Source of the DNA: JANNOG01 sp031398915
GTDB taxonomy: Bacteria > Actinomycetota > Actinomycetes > Actinomycetales > JBBAYJ01
Length of the DNA stretch: 19,258 bases
Direction: 5' to 3'
Assembly (NCBI GenBank): GCA_031398915.1
Contig: JANNOG010000081.1
Coordinates: 1 to 19,258 of the forward strand
The notes beneath the pieces are model-generated. The model was not told the origin of the DNA. It did no database searches and saw nothing but the letters and a program-made list of their open reading frames with translations. Shown piece after piece: positions 6,550 through 13,820 of this stretch. The position numbers and the translations under genes were made by a program. Position 1 is the stretch's first letter; every line of letters begins with the position of its first letter.

Positions 6550-8055
6550 GTGGCACGCGGTGACGGCAGGCTCGGGCACGACATTCTTCCGGATAGTCCC
6601 AACCCTGCTGACGCGTGTGGGGTGTTCGGGGTGTATGCGCCGGGTGAGGACGTGGCGACGCTTGCCTACTTCGGCCTGTACGCGCTGCAGCATCGCGGCC
6701 AGGAGTCGGCCGGCATCGCGGTAAGCAACGGTCATCAGATCCTGGTGTACAAGGACATGGGCCTCGTGTCGCAGGTGTTCGACGAGGCGGCGCTGGCTCC
6801 GTTGCGGGGCGGCCACATCGCAGTCGGTCACTGCCGTTACTCGACCACCGGGGCGAGCACCTGGCACAACGCGCAGCCGACGCTGGGCCCGGCCGGAGCC
6901 GGCACGGTCGCCCTGGCGCACAACGGCAACCTGACCAACACCGCGGCGCTGCGCGCGCAACTACCCGCTGGGTCCCGGTCCGGCGTGGACACCGGCACGG
7001 ACACCGCCGTGGTGACAGCGCTATTGGGCGCCGAACGCTCGGGAGACCTGGTCAGCGCTGCGATGGTGGTGTTGCCCCGGTTGCAGGGAGCCTTCTCGCT
7101 GGTTTTCGCGGACGAGTCGAAGCTGTACGCGGCTCGCGACCCGCAGGGGGTTCGCCCGCTCGTGCTGGGTCGCCTCACCGGCCGCGCGGGTACCGGCTGG
7201 GTCGTCGCCAGCGAGAGCGCCGCCCTGGACATCGTCGGCGCCACCGTCGTCCGCGAGGTCGAACCTGGTGAGCTGCTGGTCATCGACGACGACGGGGTGC
7301 GGTCGCACCGGTTCGCGGCGGCGTCCCCCGCCGGTTGCGTGTTCGAGTACGTGTATCTCGCTCGGCCCGACACCCGGATCGCGGGCACGGTCGTCCACGC
7401 CGCCCGGGTGGACATGGGCCGACGGCTGGCTGTCGAGCACCCGGTGGAGGCCGATCTGGTGATGCCGGTGCCCGAGTCGGGAACACCGGCGGCGATCGGT
7501 TATGCCGAAGCATCGGGCATTCCGTACGGCCACGGCCTGGTCAAGAACTCCTACGTGGGGCGTACCTTCATCCAGCCGTCACAGACCATCCGACAGTTGG
7601 GAATCCGACTCAAGCTGAACCCGCTGCGCGAGGTGATCGAGGGGCGCCGATTGGTCGTCGTCGACGACTCGATCGTCCGCGGGAACACGCAGCAGGCCCT
7701 GGTGCGGATGCTGCGGGCGGCGGGCGCAGCCGCGATCCACGTCCGGATCTCGTCACCACCGGTGACGTGGCCCTGCTTCTACGGGATCGACTTCGCCGAC
7801 CGGGATCAGCTGATCGCCACCGGTCGAGCAGTCGAGGAGGTCCGCGCGGCCATCGGGGCCGACACCCTGGGCTACCTGTCGTTGGACGGAATGGTCGCGG
7901 CCACCGGACAGTCCACAGACAGGTTGTGCACGGCGTGCTTCACCGGTAACTACCCGATTCCGCTGGCCGCCAGCTCACTGGCTGCCATGTCGCCGGCTGC
8001 CACATCGCCGGCTGCCACGGGCATCCGGGAGCCCGCCGTCAGTGGCGCCCGATGA
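6550..8055 (+). CDS. purF: Amidophosphoribosyltransferase PurF
   Basis: This 501-residue enzyme makes phosphoribosylamine from PRPP and glutamine, the committed first step of purine synthesis. The N-terminal Ntn glutaminase begins at Cys23 (CGVFG) after a 22-residue propeptide that must be removed. LQHRGQESAGIA follows. The PRPP loop VVVDDSIVRGNT is at residues 369-380. Cys263 (CVFEYVYLARPD), Cys409 (PCFYGID), Cys460 and Cys463 (CTACF) match the four cysteines that hold the 4Fe-4S cluster in the Bacillus subtilis type enzyme, so a cluster is expected. The C-terminus carries a non-conserved alanine/serine tail built from 15-bp repeats. The stop overlaps the purM start by four bases (ATGA). Confidence 0.97.
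   Translation: MARGDGRLGHDILPDSPNPADACGVFGVYAPGEDVATLAYFGLYALQHRGQESAGIAVSNGHQILVYKDMGLVSQVFDEAALAPLRGGHIAVGHCRYSTTGASTWHNAQPTLGPAGAGTVALAHNGNLTNTAALRAQLPAGSRSGVDTGTDTAVVTALLGAERSGDLVSAAMVVLPRLQGAFSLVFADESKLYAARDPQGVRPLVLGRLTGRAGTGWVVASESAALDIVGATVVREVEPGELLVIDDDGVRSHRFAAASPAGCVFEYVYLARPDTRIAGTVVHAARVDMGRRLAVEHPVEADLVMPVPESGTPAAIGYAEASGIPYGHGLVKNSYVGRTFIQPSQTIRQLGIRLKLNPLREVIEGRRLVVVDDSIVRGNTQQALVRMLRAAGAAAIHVRISSPPVTWPCFYGIDFADRDQLIATGRAVEEVRAAIGADTLGYLSLDGMVAATGQSTDRLCTACFTGNYPIPLAASSLAAMSPAATSPAATGIREPAVSGAR
7981..8022 (+). repeat. 15-bp tandem repeat in the 3' end of purF
   Basis: Three units, two complete (7981-7995 and 7996-8010, GCTGCCATGTCGCCG and one variant) and one partial (8011-8022), encode the tail AAMSPAATSPAATG. 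The unit length keeps the frame, so copy number can vary without breaking the gene. Confidence 0.75.
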
Positions 8056-9161
8056 CCGACCGATCGGGCCTGACGTATGCGGCGTCGGGGGTGGACGTCG
8101 ACGCCGGAGACCGTGCAGTCGAGCTGATGGGCCGACGCGTTCGCGCCACCCACGGCGTCGGCCCGGCACCCGTGCTGGACGGGGCAGGTGGCTTCGCCGG
8201 AATGATCGACGTGTCCGCACTGACCCGGTTGCGCCGTCCGGTTCTCGCCACGTCCACCGACGGAGTGGGCACCAAGCTGGCCGTCGCGCAGGCCATGGAC
8301 ATCCATCACACCGTCGGGCTGGACCTGGTGGCCATGGTGGTCGACGACCTGGTGGCATGTGGCGCGCAACCGTTGTTCCTCACCGACTACCTCGTCGTGG
8401 GGCGGGTGGTGCCCGAGCGGATCGCGGCCATCGTCGGCGGGATCGCCACCGGATGCGAGATCGCCTGCTGCCCGCTGATCGCCGGCGAGACGGCCGAGCA
8501 CCCGGGGCTGTTGCCAGCGGATGCCTACGACCTGGCGGGTGCGGCAACGGGGATGTTGGACGCCGACGACGCCCTCGGCCCCGCCCGGGTCGAGGTCGGA
8601 GATGTGGCACTGGCAATGGCCTCGTCCGGGCTCCACGCGAATGGATTCAGTCTGGCGCGGGCCATCGTCGCCCGGGCCGGGTGGTCACTGGGGCGCCATA
8701 TCGACGACTTCGGCCGCACCCTGGGTGAGGAGTTGTTGGAGCCGACCACGATCTACGCCGCGCTGGTCATGCGGTCCCTGGCCCGCCTGCCCGGTGCTGT
8801 CCACGCGCTGTGTCACGTCACCGGCGGCGGGATCGCCGCCAACCTGGCGCGCGTCCTGCCGGCGGGGCTCCACGTGGACGTCGATCGCGCCACGTGGTCA
8901 CCGGCGCCCGTGTACGGGATCCTCGGGGAGGCCGGTGGGGTGAGCCCCGACGAACGCGAACGCGCCTGGAACCAGGGGATCGGGATGATCGCCCTGGTCG
9001 ACGCGGGCAGTGCGCACGCCGTGCAGGAGGTGGCTGCCGAGGCCGGGATTCACACCTGGATCTGCGGAGACGTCTCGGCGCACGGGCAGCCACCAGCCGG
9101 ATCGGTATCCAACACCAAGGGGGTGCGTGGCGGATCTGTCCGGCTGGTCGGCAGCCACTAG
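8052..9161 (+). CDS. purM: Phosphoribosylformylglycinamidine cyclo-ligase (AIR synthetase) PurM
   Basis: This 369-residue enzyme closes the imidazole ring, converting FGAM to AIR with ATP (step 5). It therefore uses the product of the PurSQL complex encoded upstream. Visible landmarks are LTYAASGVDVDAGDRAVELM at the start, the STDGVGTKL motif near residue 73, HHTVGLDLVAM, CGAQPLFLTDY, the LIAGETAEHPG loop, SSGLHANGFSLAR and the CHVTGGGIAANL segment. Translation is coupled to purF through the ATGA overlap. It is followed by the convergent DUF3073 gene after 30 bp. A weak 5-bp stem at 9178-9195 might serve as terminator, but it is not convincing. Confidence 0.97.
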   Translation: MTDRSGLTYAASGVDVDAGDRAVELMGRRVRATHGVGPAPVLDGAGGFAGMIDVSALTRLRRPVLATSTDGVGTKLAVAQAMDIHHTVGLDLVAMVVDDLVACGAQPLFLTDYLVVGRVVPERIAAIVGGIATGCEIACCPLIAGETAEHPGLLPADAYDLAGAATGMLDADDALGPARVEVGDVALAMASSGLHANGFSLARAIVARAGWSLGRHIDDFGRTLGEELLEPTTIYAALVMRSLARLPGAVHALCHVTGGGIAANLARVLPAGLHVDVDRATWSPAPVYGILGEAGGVSPDERERAWNQGIGMIALVDAGSAHAVQEVAAEAGIHTWICGDVSAHGQPPAGSVSNTKGVRGGSVRLVGSH

Positions 9162-9191
9162 CGGGCTAGCACGCCACCTGACGACGGACTG

Positions 9192-9437
9192 TCAGCGTCC
9201 GCTGCCTCGCTCGTGCCAATCCTCGTACCCGTTCGACGAGGCGTCCGGACCATCGGCCGGAACCCCCTCGTCATCGTCAACGAGGTCGTCGACAGGTGCG
9301 TCGGCGCGCTCGTTCGGACTCGTTGCCGAGTCGCCATGCAGCTCGCGTGCCAAGGCATCGTACTGAATGTCCGGGCTGAAGTACTTCAGCTCGCGGGCAA
9401 CCTTGGTCTGCTTAGCCTTCTGACGGCCGCGCCCCAT
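9192..9437 (-). CDS. DUF3073 family protein (Rv0810c-like)
   Basis: This 81-residue protein has the DUF3073 pattern: the very basic start MGRGRQKAKQTKVARELKYF, then SPDIQYDALARELHG, then an acidic, low-complexity C-terminal half rich in Asp, Glu, Ser and Pro that is probably disordered. The family is small, actinobacterial and uncharacterised. In mycobacteria it also lies next to purM in convergent orientation. ATG at 9437 is preceded by GAGGGGG, a good ribosome site, with a TACGTT hexamer just upstream. Charge segregation suggests nucleic-acid or protein contact, but this is inference only. Confidence 0.88.
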   Translation of the reverse strand: MGRGRQKAKQTKVARELKYFSPDIQYDALARELHGDSATSPNERADAPVDDLVDDDEGVPADGPDASSNGYEDWHERGSGR

Positions 9438-9753
9438 GGCGTCGACCCCCTCAACGTAGGTCGGGGCTGGCCCGTGGGCGGCCCCTGAATGTTCATTCGG
9501 TCTTCGTACAGTGAACGGTACAGCCTTGCGTGGTGTTCCTACATCCCGACCCGGTCACGACGGCGATGGAGCCCGCCCGACCTGTCCCTAATCGTCCGTT
9601 CGGATGATCCCCCCTCCGCTGGTCGTCGCCGGTGAACGGTCCACATGACGGTTCCGTACCTCTAACGAGCAAGACGATGCTTACGCCCGAGATCGGTCAC
9701 CGGTCACAACGACCACGATCGTCAGACGAGAATGCGAGAGGAACCTGGCCACC
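9438..9753. promoter_or_regulatory. 316-bp divergent intergenic region between DUF3073 and bldC
   Basis: No gene is visible here. It must hold promoters for both genes. I find a perfect GAATG-TT-CATTC inverted repeat at 9487-9498. GTGAACGGT is followed by ACAG at 9511-9523 and by CCA at 9632-9643, so a similar 12-mer recurs about 120 bp apart. A direct CGGTCAC repeat occurs near 9694-9707. None matches a regulator site I can name with confidence. The long leader suggests bldC is under multiple inputs. Confidence 0.5.
9487..9498. repeat. 12-bp inverted repeat upstream of bldC/DUF3073
   Basis: GAATG and CATTC are perfect reverse complements separated by TT. The site is too short for a terminator and lacks a T tract, so an operator half-site pair is more likely than an RNA hairpin. 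Confidence 0.4.
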
Positions 9754-9978
9754 ATGACGACCCGCGATATGCACGCCGGCAGCGACGAGGCACAGGGGGA
9801 TGAGCTGCTGACCCCGGCCGAGGTAGCCGCCATGTTCCGCGTCGACCCCAAGACCGTCACCCGCTGGGCGAAGGCCGGCAAGCTGTCGTCCATCCGCACC
9901 CTGGGTGGGCACCGCCGCTACCGAGCCTCCGAGGTTCGGGCACTGCGCACCGGTATGGGCGCGCACACCGAGCTCTGA
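9754..9978 (+). CDS. bldC: MerR-like developmental regulator BldC
   Basis: The 74-residue protein is a single winged-helix MerR-type DNA-binding domain without an effector or coiled-coil domain. The core LLTPAEVAAMFRVDPKTVTRWAKAGK and then LSSIRTLGGHRRYR is almost identical to Streptomyces BldC. There the protein binds DNA as head-to-tail oligomers on direct repeats and controls entry into development. Outside sporulating genera the same protein is widely kept and its targets are less clear. GAGAGGA lies eleven bases before the ATG at 9754; an internal ATG six codons in is possible but less likely. A strong hairpin terminator follows 30 bp after the stop. Confidence 0.95.
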   Translation: MTTRDMHAGSDEAQGDELLTPAEVAAMFRVDPKTVTRWAKAGKLSSIRTLGGHRRYRASEVRALRTGMGAHTEL

Positions 9979-10008
9979 TCCCGGAGTTCGTCCGACGTCG
10001 CCTGACGC

Positions 10009-10047
10009 CACGAGCCCCCGACGACCGATGGTCGCCGGGGGCTCGTG
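10009..10047. terminator. Bidirectional hairpin terminator between bldC and the M14 peptidase gene
   Basis: CACGAGCCCCC at 10009-10019 pairs perfectly with GGGGGCTCGTG at 10037-10047. The inner seven bases pair with one A-C mismatch, giving an 18-step stem with a GAT loop. It lies between two convergent genes, 30 bp past the bldC stop and 15 bp past the peptidase stop on the other strand. No T tract is present, as is usual for GC-rich actinobacterial terminators. Confidence 0.85.
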
Positions 10048-10062
10048 CTCGTCACGGCTGAG

Positions 10063-13000
10063 CTATGGCAGTAGGTACGCCATGACCCCGCCCAGTAGTG
10101 CGGCCCGGTCGGCGTCCGAGCTCACCTGTTCCAGGCCGAAGCCCAACAGCACGGTGTCCTCGGTCGCGATCCCGGCCCGGCCCGCCGGTACCAGCGACTC
10201 GGCGATCACGAAGTCGACCCGGTTGACCGGGCTCGCCTCCGGAGCACCAGGCACCGACCACACGCCCAGCCCCGTCTCGAAGCCCTCGGCCTCGACGACG
10301 GTGCCACCGACCACGACTCGAGTGTCGTCGACGAAGACGCCGACCCCACCACTGCTCGGGTCGGTGACGTAGCTGATCGACACCTCGACCTGGCTTCCGG
10401 CGTACGCCGACAGATCGAAGGCGACCTGCTGCCACCCGCCCGAGTTGCCGGTGAAGGCGTTCCAGTCACCGCTGGTCCCGGTGGAGGCACACGGATCGGT
10501 GCCCGTCAGGTAACGGTTGAGGAACGGGTGCAATTCGAGCAGGAAGCCCGCCTCGCACTCGGTGGGTGGGGTGGTGGTCGTCCCGCCGTTCAGGTCGGGC
10601 AGCGTGGTCCAGTCGTCGCCACCCGCCGTGCGGGCCTCGACGATGACGCTGTCGTAGCCGAACTCGGTGTCGAACGACAGTTGCGCCTGCAACTGCGCGG
10701 CAGTGGCTGCGTCGACCGTGGTGAGGTCGACGGTCCGGGTCAGGCGCATGTACGACGTGTCGTCGTGCGTCGCTCCGGCGTACTGGGTGCCCTCTACGGG
10801 TGCGTAGGGGTCCTGGCCGTCGGTGACGTACTCGGCGACGGCTTCGCCACCGAACAGCGGGAATTCCTCGACCGGGAGGATCTCGCTGGTCGGGGTGAAC
10901 GAGCCCGCCTCGTCGATCGGGTTGGCTGCGGCCAGGGTCGAACCCAGGTCGCCGCTGAGCCCGGCGAGGATGCCGTCGATGCCCTGCACCCGGGTGGCCT
11001 CGGACAGGGACGTCCTGCCATAGGCGCCGAGGTAGTACTGGTAGAAGTCGTCAGCCAGCAGGAGGCAGTCCGAGAAGAAGTCCTCGCTGACGACACAGTC
11101 GGACTCGGGCGCTCCGTCCAAGCCGTAGTAGATGCCACCGATGGCCGAGCCGAGTTGACCGTTGTAACCCGCGGTCTCACCCGTGACCAGCAGCTTGCCA
11201 CCGGCGTTCAGGTAATCACGGATGGAAAGGGTCAGGTACTGCTCGCGTTCGGCGACCGAGAGGTCTTCGAGCGGTCCGAACAGGAACGTGTCGGTCAACT
11301 CGTCCTCGGCGTCCTGGGTGAGGCGGTTGTCGCCCTGGTACCAGACGACGGCGTCGAAGTGATCGAGCACGCCGAGGTCGTGCGGCACACCCTGGGACGT
11401 GACATCCCATACCGAGGCATCGATGCCGTTGGCCTCGAGTGCGTCGACGTATGCCTGGGCGTACTTCGGTGACGTGGTCCCCGCCGGATACAGCGGGTTG
11501 ACCCCGGTGTAGTCCTCGTTGGCGACAACCAACACCTCGTTACGAGTGGCCTCGGCGACCGTGTAACGGAACCGCTCGCTGGAGACCCTGCGCGGGTACC
11601 GACCGGCTGTGCTGCGACCCGTGAACCACACCTGGACCGAGTCGCCGGGGTCGGCATTGCGGATGACGCCGCGGTACTCGGCGTAGTAGGTGTCGCCGTT
11701 GTCGCCGTAGCGCTCGCCACCCTTCCAGGCCTTGACCGACGTCGACTGGATCCGGCCACCGTTGATCCGGTAGCGCAGGGTCAAGTTCTGCATGTCACGA
11801 CGGGCGGTCACGGCCACCTGCTGCCGGCGGCCGTAGGACACCGAGAACTCGTCGACATCGAATTCGGGAGCCCGTAGACCCACGCTCGACACGGGGTTGT
11901 CAGGGTCCTTCGCGGACTTGGCCACCGACAGGGCGAACGGGATGTTCGCCTCGAACTCGGCCTGGATCAGCACCTCGGAGTCGGGGAAGTTGAACACGCT
12001 CTCGCAGTCTGCGGCCTCGAATTCGTCGTCGGGGTCGACGTTGCTCGCCGTCTCACAGGTGGACATCTCGGGCGTGAACGCCAGGGTGTCCCACACGTTA
12101 TGGGCGTGATCGGTGGTCTCGCCGTTGGTGGTGTACAGCTCGGCCGAGATGTCCGGGTCGTAGCCCGGCACTGCCGGATTGGCGTCGTCGCCGGTCAGCG
12201 CCTCGTAGATCAGGTCGTCGGGGGTGGGGGTGGCGACCTGCCAACCGGTGCCGTAGAGCAGCAGTTCGGCCGCCGAGTGGTAGTTCACCTGATACGCGAA
12301 GCGGATCTTGCGCATCAGGTTGTTCAGCGCCTGCGTCTCGGGCTCGGAACCAGGTGAGGGTCCGCGGTAGACCTCGCTGAAGCGGTCCGGTGAGGAACCC
12401 TCGTTGTCGTATCCCCAGCGGTAGGGCCAGTTGCGGTTGGGGTCGACGCCGTCGCCGGCCTCGATGACGCCGTCACCGTTGTTGTCGGCCAGGTTCTTGC
12501 GCCACAGGCGGTTGCCCTCGGTGAAGGTGAAGTCGTAGCCGTCGGGGTTGGACACCGGGATGAACCACAGTTCGGTGGTGTCGATGATCTGGGTGATCTC
12601 GCGGTTCGAGCCGTAGCCGTCGAGGTAGTAATTGAGCAGGCGGCGGGTCATCTCGGGGGTGATCCACTCTCGGGCGTGCTGGGCCGAGTTGTAGAGCACT
12701 GCGGGTCGGCTGCCGTCCCTGACGCGGTCGGCGTCCTTGGTGACCCGGACGGCGGTGATGTCCTGACCATTGACGGACTTGCCGATGGTGACGACCTCGG
12801 TGATGGCGTCGTTCGCCTCGGCGGTGGCGATCAGCTCCTCCTGCAGGCCACCCTCACCGCTGTACGGCCGGAACACGTTGTAGGAGGGTTCGACCTGGGC
12901 CGACACCCGTCCGGCGCTGGTGACCGTCTTGGCCTCCAGCGGGACGCCCTGCTCGACCAGGCGGGCGGCGAGCACCTCACTCATGATCGCCTCGATCTGG

Positions 13001-13242
13001 ATCAGGCCGTCGGGCCCGGCTCCGGCCGTGGCGATGTCCTCGAAGTCGAGGCCGACGGCCCGAACCAGGCCCAACTGCTCGGCGGTGACGGTGCCGACAT
13101 AGACGCGCGGGCCGACGGCGCCGGTGATCTCTGGTTCGGCGCGATCGTCGGCTATGGATGAGGCGACGGCTGGAGCCATCGTGAAGACGAGGACAGCCGA
13201 GACGGCCACCACGCCCGATCTGAGTAGTGACGCTCTATTCAC
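10063..13242 (-). CDS. Secreted M14-family zinc carboxypeptidase, multidomain
   Basis: The 1059-residue protein has a Sec signal peptide (about residues 1-28, ending APAVA-SS). A propeptide-like region of about 90 residues is followed by an M14 catalytic domain at about 120-440. Zinc ligands are His189 and Glu192 in HAREW and His322 in NYHS. Arg270-Asn271 are in DPNRNW and the catalytic glutamate is Glu392 in FTPEMS. An Asp/Asn-rich DNNGDGVIEAGDG loop at 253-265 resembles a calcium-binding EF-hand loop. A beta domain at about 455-562 follows. A Rossmann/ThuA-like segment at about 568-700 begins NEVLVVANEDYTG, and a jelly-roll-like C-terminus (about 820-1059, with DDWTTLPDLNGG) is reminiscent of immune inhibitor A peptidases. 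GTG at 13242 follows AGGTGG. It probably degrades peptides outside the cell. Confidence 0.9.
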   Translation of the reverse strand: MNRASLLRSGVVAVSAVLVFTMAPAVASSIADDRAEPEITGAVGPRVYVGTVTAEQLGLVRAVGLDFEDIATAGAGPDGLIQIEAIMSEVLAARLVEQGVPLEAKTVTSAGRVSAQVEPSYNVFRPYSGEGGLQEELIATAEANDAITEVVTIGKSVNGQDITAVRVTKDADRVRDGSRPAVLYNSAQHAREWITPEMTRRLLNYYLDGYGSNREITQIIDTTELWFIPVSNPDGYDFTFTEGNRLWRKNLADNNGDGVIEAGDGVDPNRNWPYRWGYDNEGSSPDRFSEVYRGPSPGSEPETQALNNLMRKIRFAYQVNYHSAAELLLYGTGWQVATPTPDDLIYEALTGDDANPAVPGYDPDISAELYTTNGETTDHAHNVWDTLAFTPEMSTCETASNVDPDDEFEAADCESVFNFPDSEVLIQAEFEANIPFALSVAKSAKDPDNPVSSVGLRAPEFDVDEFSVSYGRRQQVAVTARRDMQNLTLRYRINGGRIQSTSVKAWKGGERYGDNGDTYYAEYRGVIRNADPGDSVQVWFTGRSTAGRYPRRVSSERFRYTVAEATRNEVLVVANEDYTGVNPLYPAGTTSPKYAQAYVDALEANGIDASVWDVTSQGVPHDLGVLDHFDAVVWYQGDNRLTQDAEDELTDTFLFGPLEDLSVAEREQYLTLSIRDYLNAGGKLLVTGETAGYNGQLGSAIGGIYYGLDGAPESDCVVSEDFFSDCLLLADDFYQYYLGAYGRTSLSEATRVQGIDGILAGLSGDLGSTLAAANPIDEAGSFTPTSEILPVEEFPLFGGEAVAEYVTDGQDPYAPVEGTQYAGATHDDTSYMRLTRTVDLTTVDAATAAQLQAQLSFDTEFGYDSVIVEARTAGGDDWTTLPDLNGGTTTTPPTECEAGFLLELHPFLNRYLTGTDPCASTGTSGDWNAFTGNSGGWQQVAFDLSAYAGSQVEVSISYVTDPSSGGVGVFVDDTRVVVGGTVVEAEGFETGLGVWSVPGAPEASPVNRVDFVIAESLVPAGRAGIATEDTVLLGFGLEQVSSDADRAALLGGVMAYLLP

Positions 13243-13276
13243 CTGTGGACCACCTGAGGACTAGGAAGTGTTACCA

Positions 13277-13298
13277 GTCATCACATAGTGGTCATCAC
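13277..13298. repeat. 8-bp direct repeat overlapping the peptidase promoter
   Basis: GTCATCAC occurs at 13277-13284 and again at 13291-13298, a 14-bp period. One copy covers the candidate -10 and the other lies in the spacer, as expected for an operator. No matching regulator family can be named. Confidence 0.5.
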
Positions 13299-13308
13299 GG
13301 CATGTCAA
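13280..13308 (-). promoter_or_regulatory. Candidate promoter of the M14 peptidase gene
   Basis: On the minus strand a perfect TTGACA (-35, 13308-13303) is separated by 17 bases from TGTGAT (-10, 13285-13280). The predicted start is about 30 bases before the GTG at 13242, leaving room for the AGGTGG ribosome site. The promoter is overlapped by an 8-bp direct repeat. Confidence 0.55.
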
Positions 13309-13360
13309 CGGGTGACGGCGCCCAATTCACCCGGAGCAGTGTTGCTGGCGCGAATCATTC

Positions 13361-13726
13361 TCATCTTTGCTGTGGCACGCCTGCCGAAGGCCGCGAACGC
13401 AGCAGGTGGGAGGCGATTCGGCCGAATGCCCGCTCGCGGGCGACGGTTGGTTCGTGCGCCCCCAACAAGACGTCCACGAGGACTGCGGAGGCGCCGGCGG
13501 AGCGAGCCTGGCGGGCGAGCAGAGCGAGGGCGATCGGATCGACGGCAGCCACACCGGACCGGACGATCGTCGTGGCGAGGCTGTCGATCTCGTCGCGCGC
13601 AGTGGTGGAGTGGCTGTGGCGCGGCGCGTCGCCACGGACGTGCTCTGTGGTTGCGCGGGTGATCGGGGTGGTGTGGTCGGTAGTGGCGGTGTCGGTGACC
13701 GGGGCGGAACTCATGACCGGTGTCAT
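13361..13726 (-). CDS. Unrecognised 121-aa protein divergent from a LysR-type regulator
   Basis: I do not recognise this protein. It begins with a threonine/serine-rich, probably disordered stretch of about 45 residues (TDTATTDHTTPITRATTEH). A helical, alanine-rich segment of about 65 residues follows (DEIDSLATTIVRSGVAAVDP, then LALLARQARSAGASAVLVDVLL). No signal peptide or clear membrane helix is present. ATG at 13726 is chosen because GAGAGGA stands seven bases before it; an in-frame ATG at 13774 has no site. A promoter-like TGGACG-N17-TACCGT lies upstream at 13779-13751. Head-to-head placement with the LysR-type gene makes it the probable target of that regulator. The gene call rests on start signals, promoter and context rather than homology. 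Confidence 0.6.
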   Translation of the reverse strand: MTPVMSSAPVTDTATTDHTTPITRATTEHVRGDAPRHSHSTTARDEIDSLATTIVRSGVAAVDPIALALLARQARSAGASAVLVDVLLGAHEPTVARERAFGRIASHLLRSRPSAGVPQQR

Positions 13727-13750
13727 GGCAAGTCCTCTCTCTACACCTCG

Positions 13751-13779
13751 ACGGTAGGTGGCTGAGTCGATCACGTCCA
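13751..13779 (-). promoter_or_regulatory. Candidate promoter of the 121-aa gene
   Basis: On the minus strand TGGACG (four of six matches to the -35 consensus) is separated by 17 bases from TACCGT (TANNNT). The expected start near 13744 is about 18 bases before the ATG and leaves its GAGAGGA ribosome site in the leader. Confidence 0.45.
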
Positions 13780-13783
13780 GCGA

Positions 13784-13813
13784 TTGTTCCTTCTCTTAAC
13801 TAGAAGCTATGCT
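13784..13813 (+). promoter_or_regulatory. Candidate promoter of the LysR-type gene
   Basis: TTGTTC (13784-13789) is separated by 18 bases from TATGCT (13808-13813), which is followed by seven bases and the ATG at 13821. This again suggests a leaderless transcript. The spacer is filled by an inverted repeat. Confidence 0.5.
13790..13806. promoter_or_regulatory. LysR-type operator candidate (T-N11-A inverted repeat)
   Basis: CTTCT and AGAAG form a perfect inverted repeat around a 7-bp centre and contain the T-N11-A pattern of LysR-family binding sites (T13792 to A13804). The site covers the spacer of the regulator's own promoter. It is centred about 54 bases upstream of the expected start of the divergent gene, the usual geometry for autorepression plus activation of the partner. 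Confidence 0.6.
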
Positions 13814-13820
13814 GATGGAC

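Noticed and set aside
9178..9195. CTGAC-N8-GTCAG stem between purM and the DUF3073 gene as a terminator
   Set aside because: Five base pairs with no T tract; too weak to call.
10528..11472. 314-codon plus-strand frame inside the peptidase gene
   Set aside because: Antisense to a well-supported M14 protein and lacking any recognisable domain or ribosome site.
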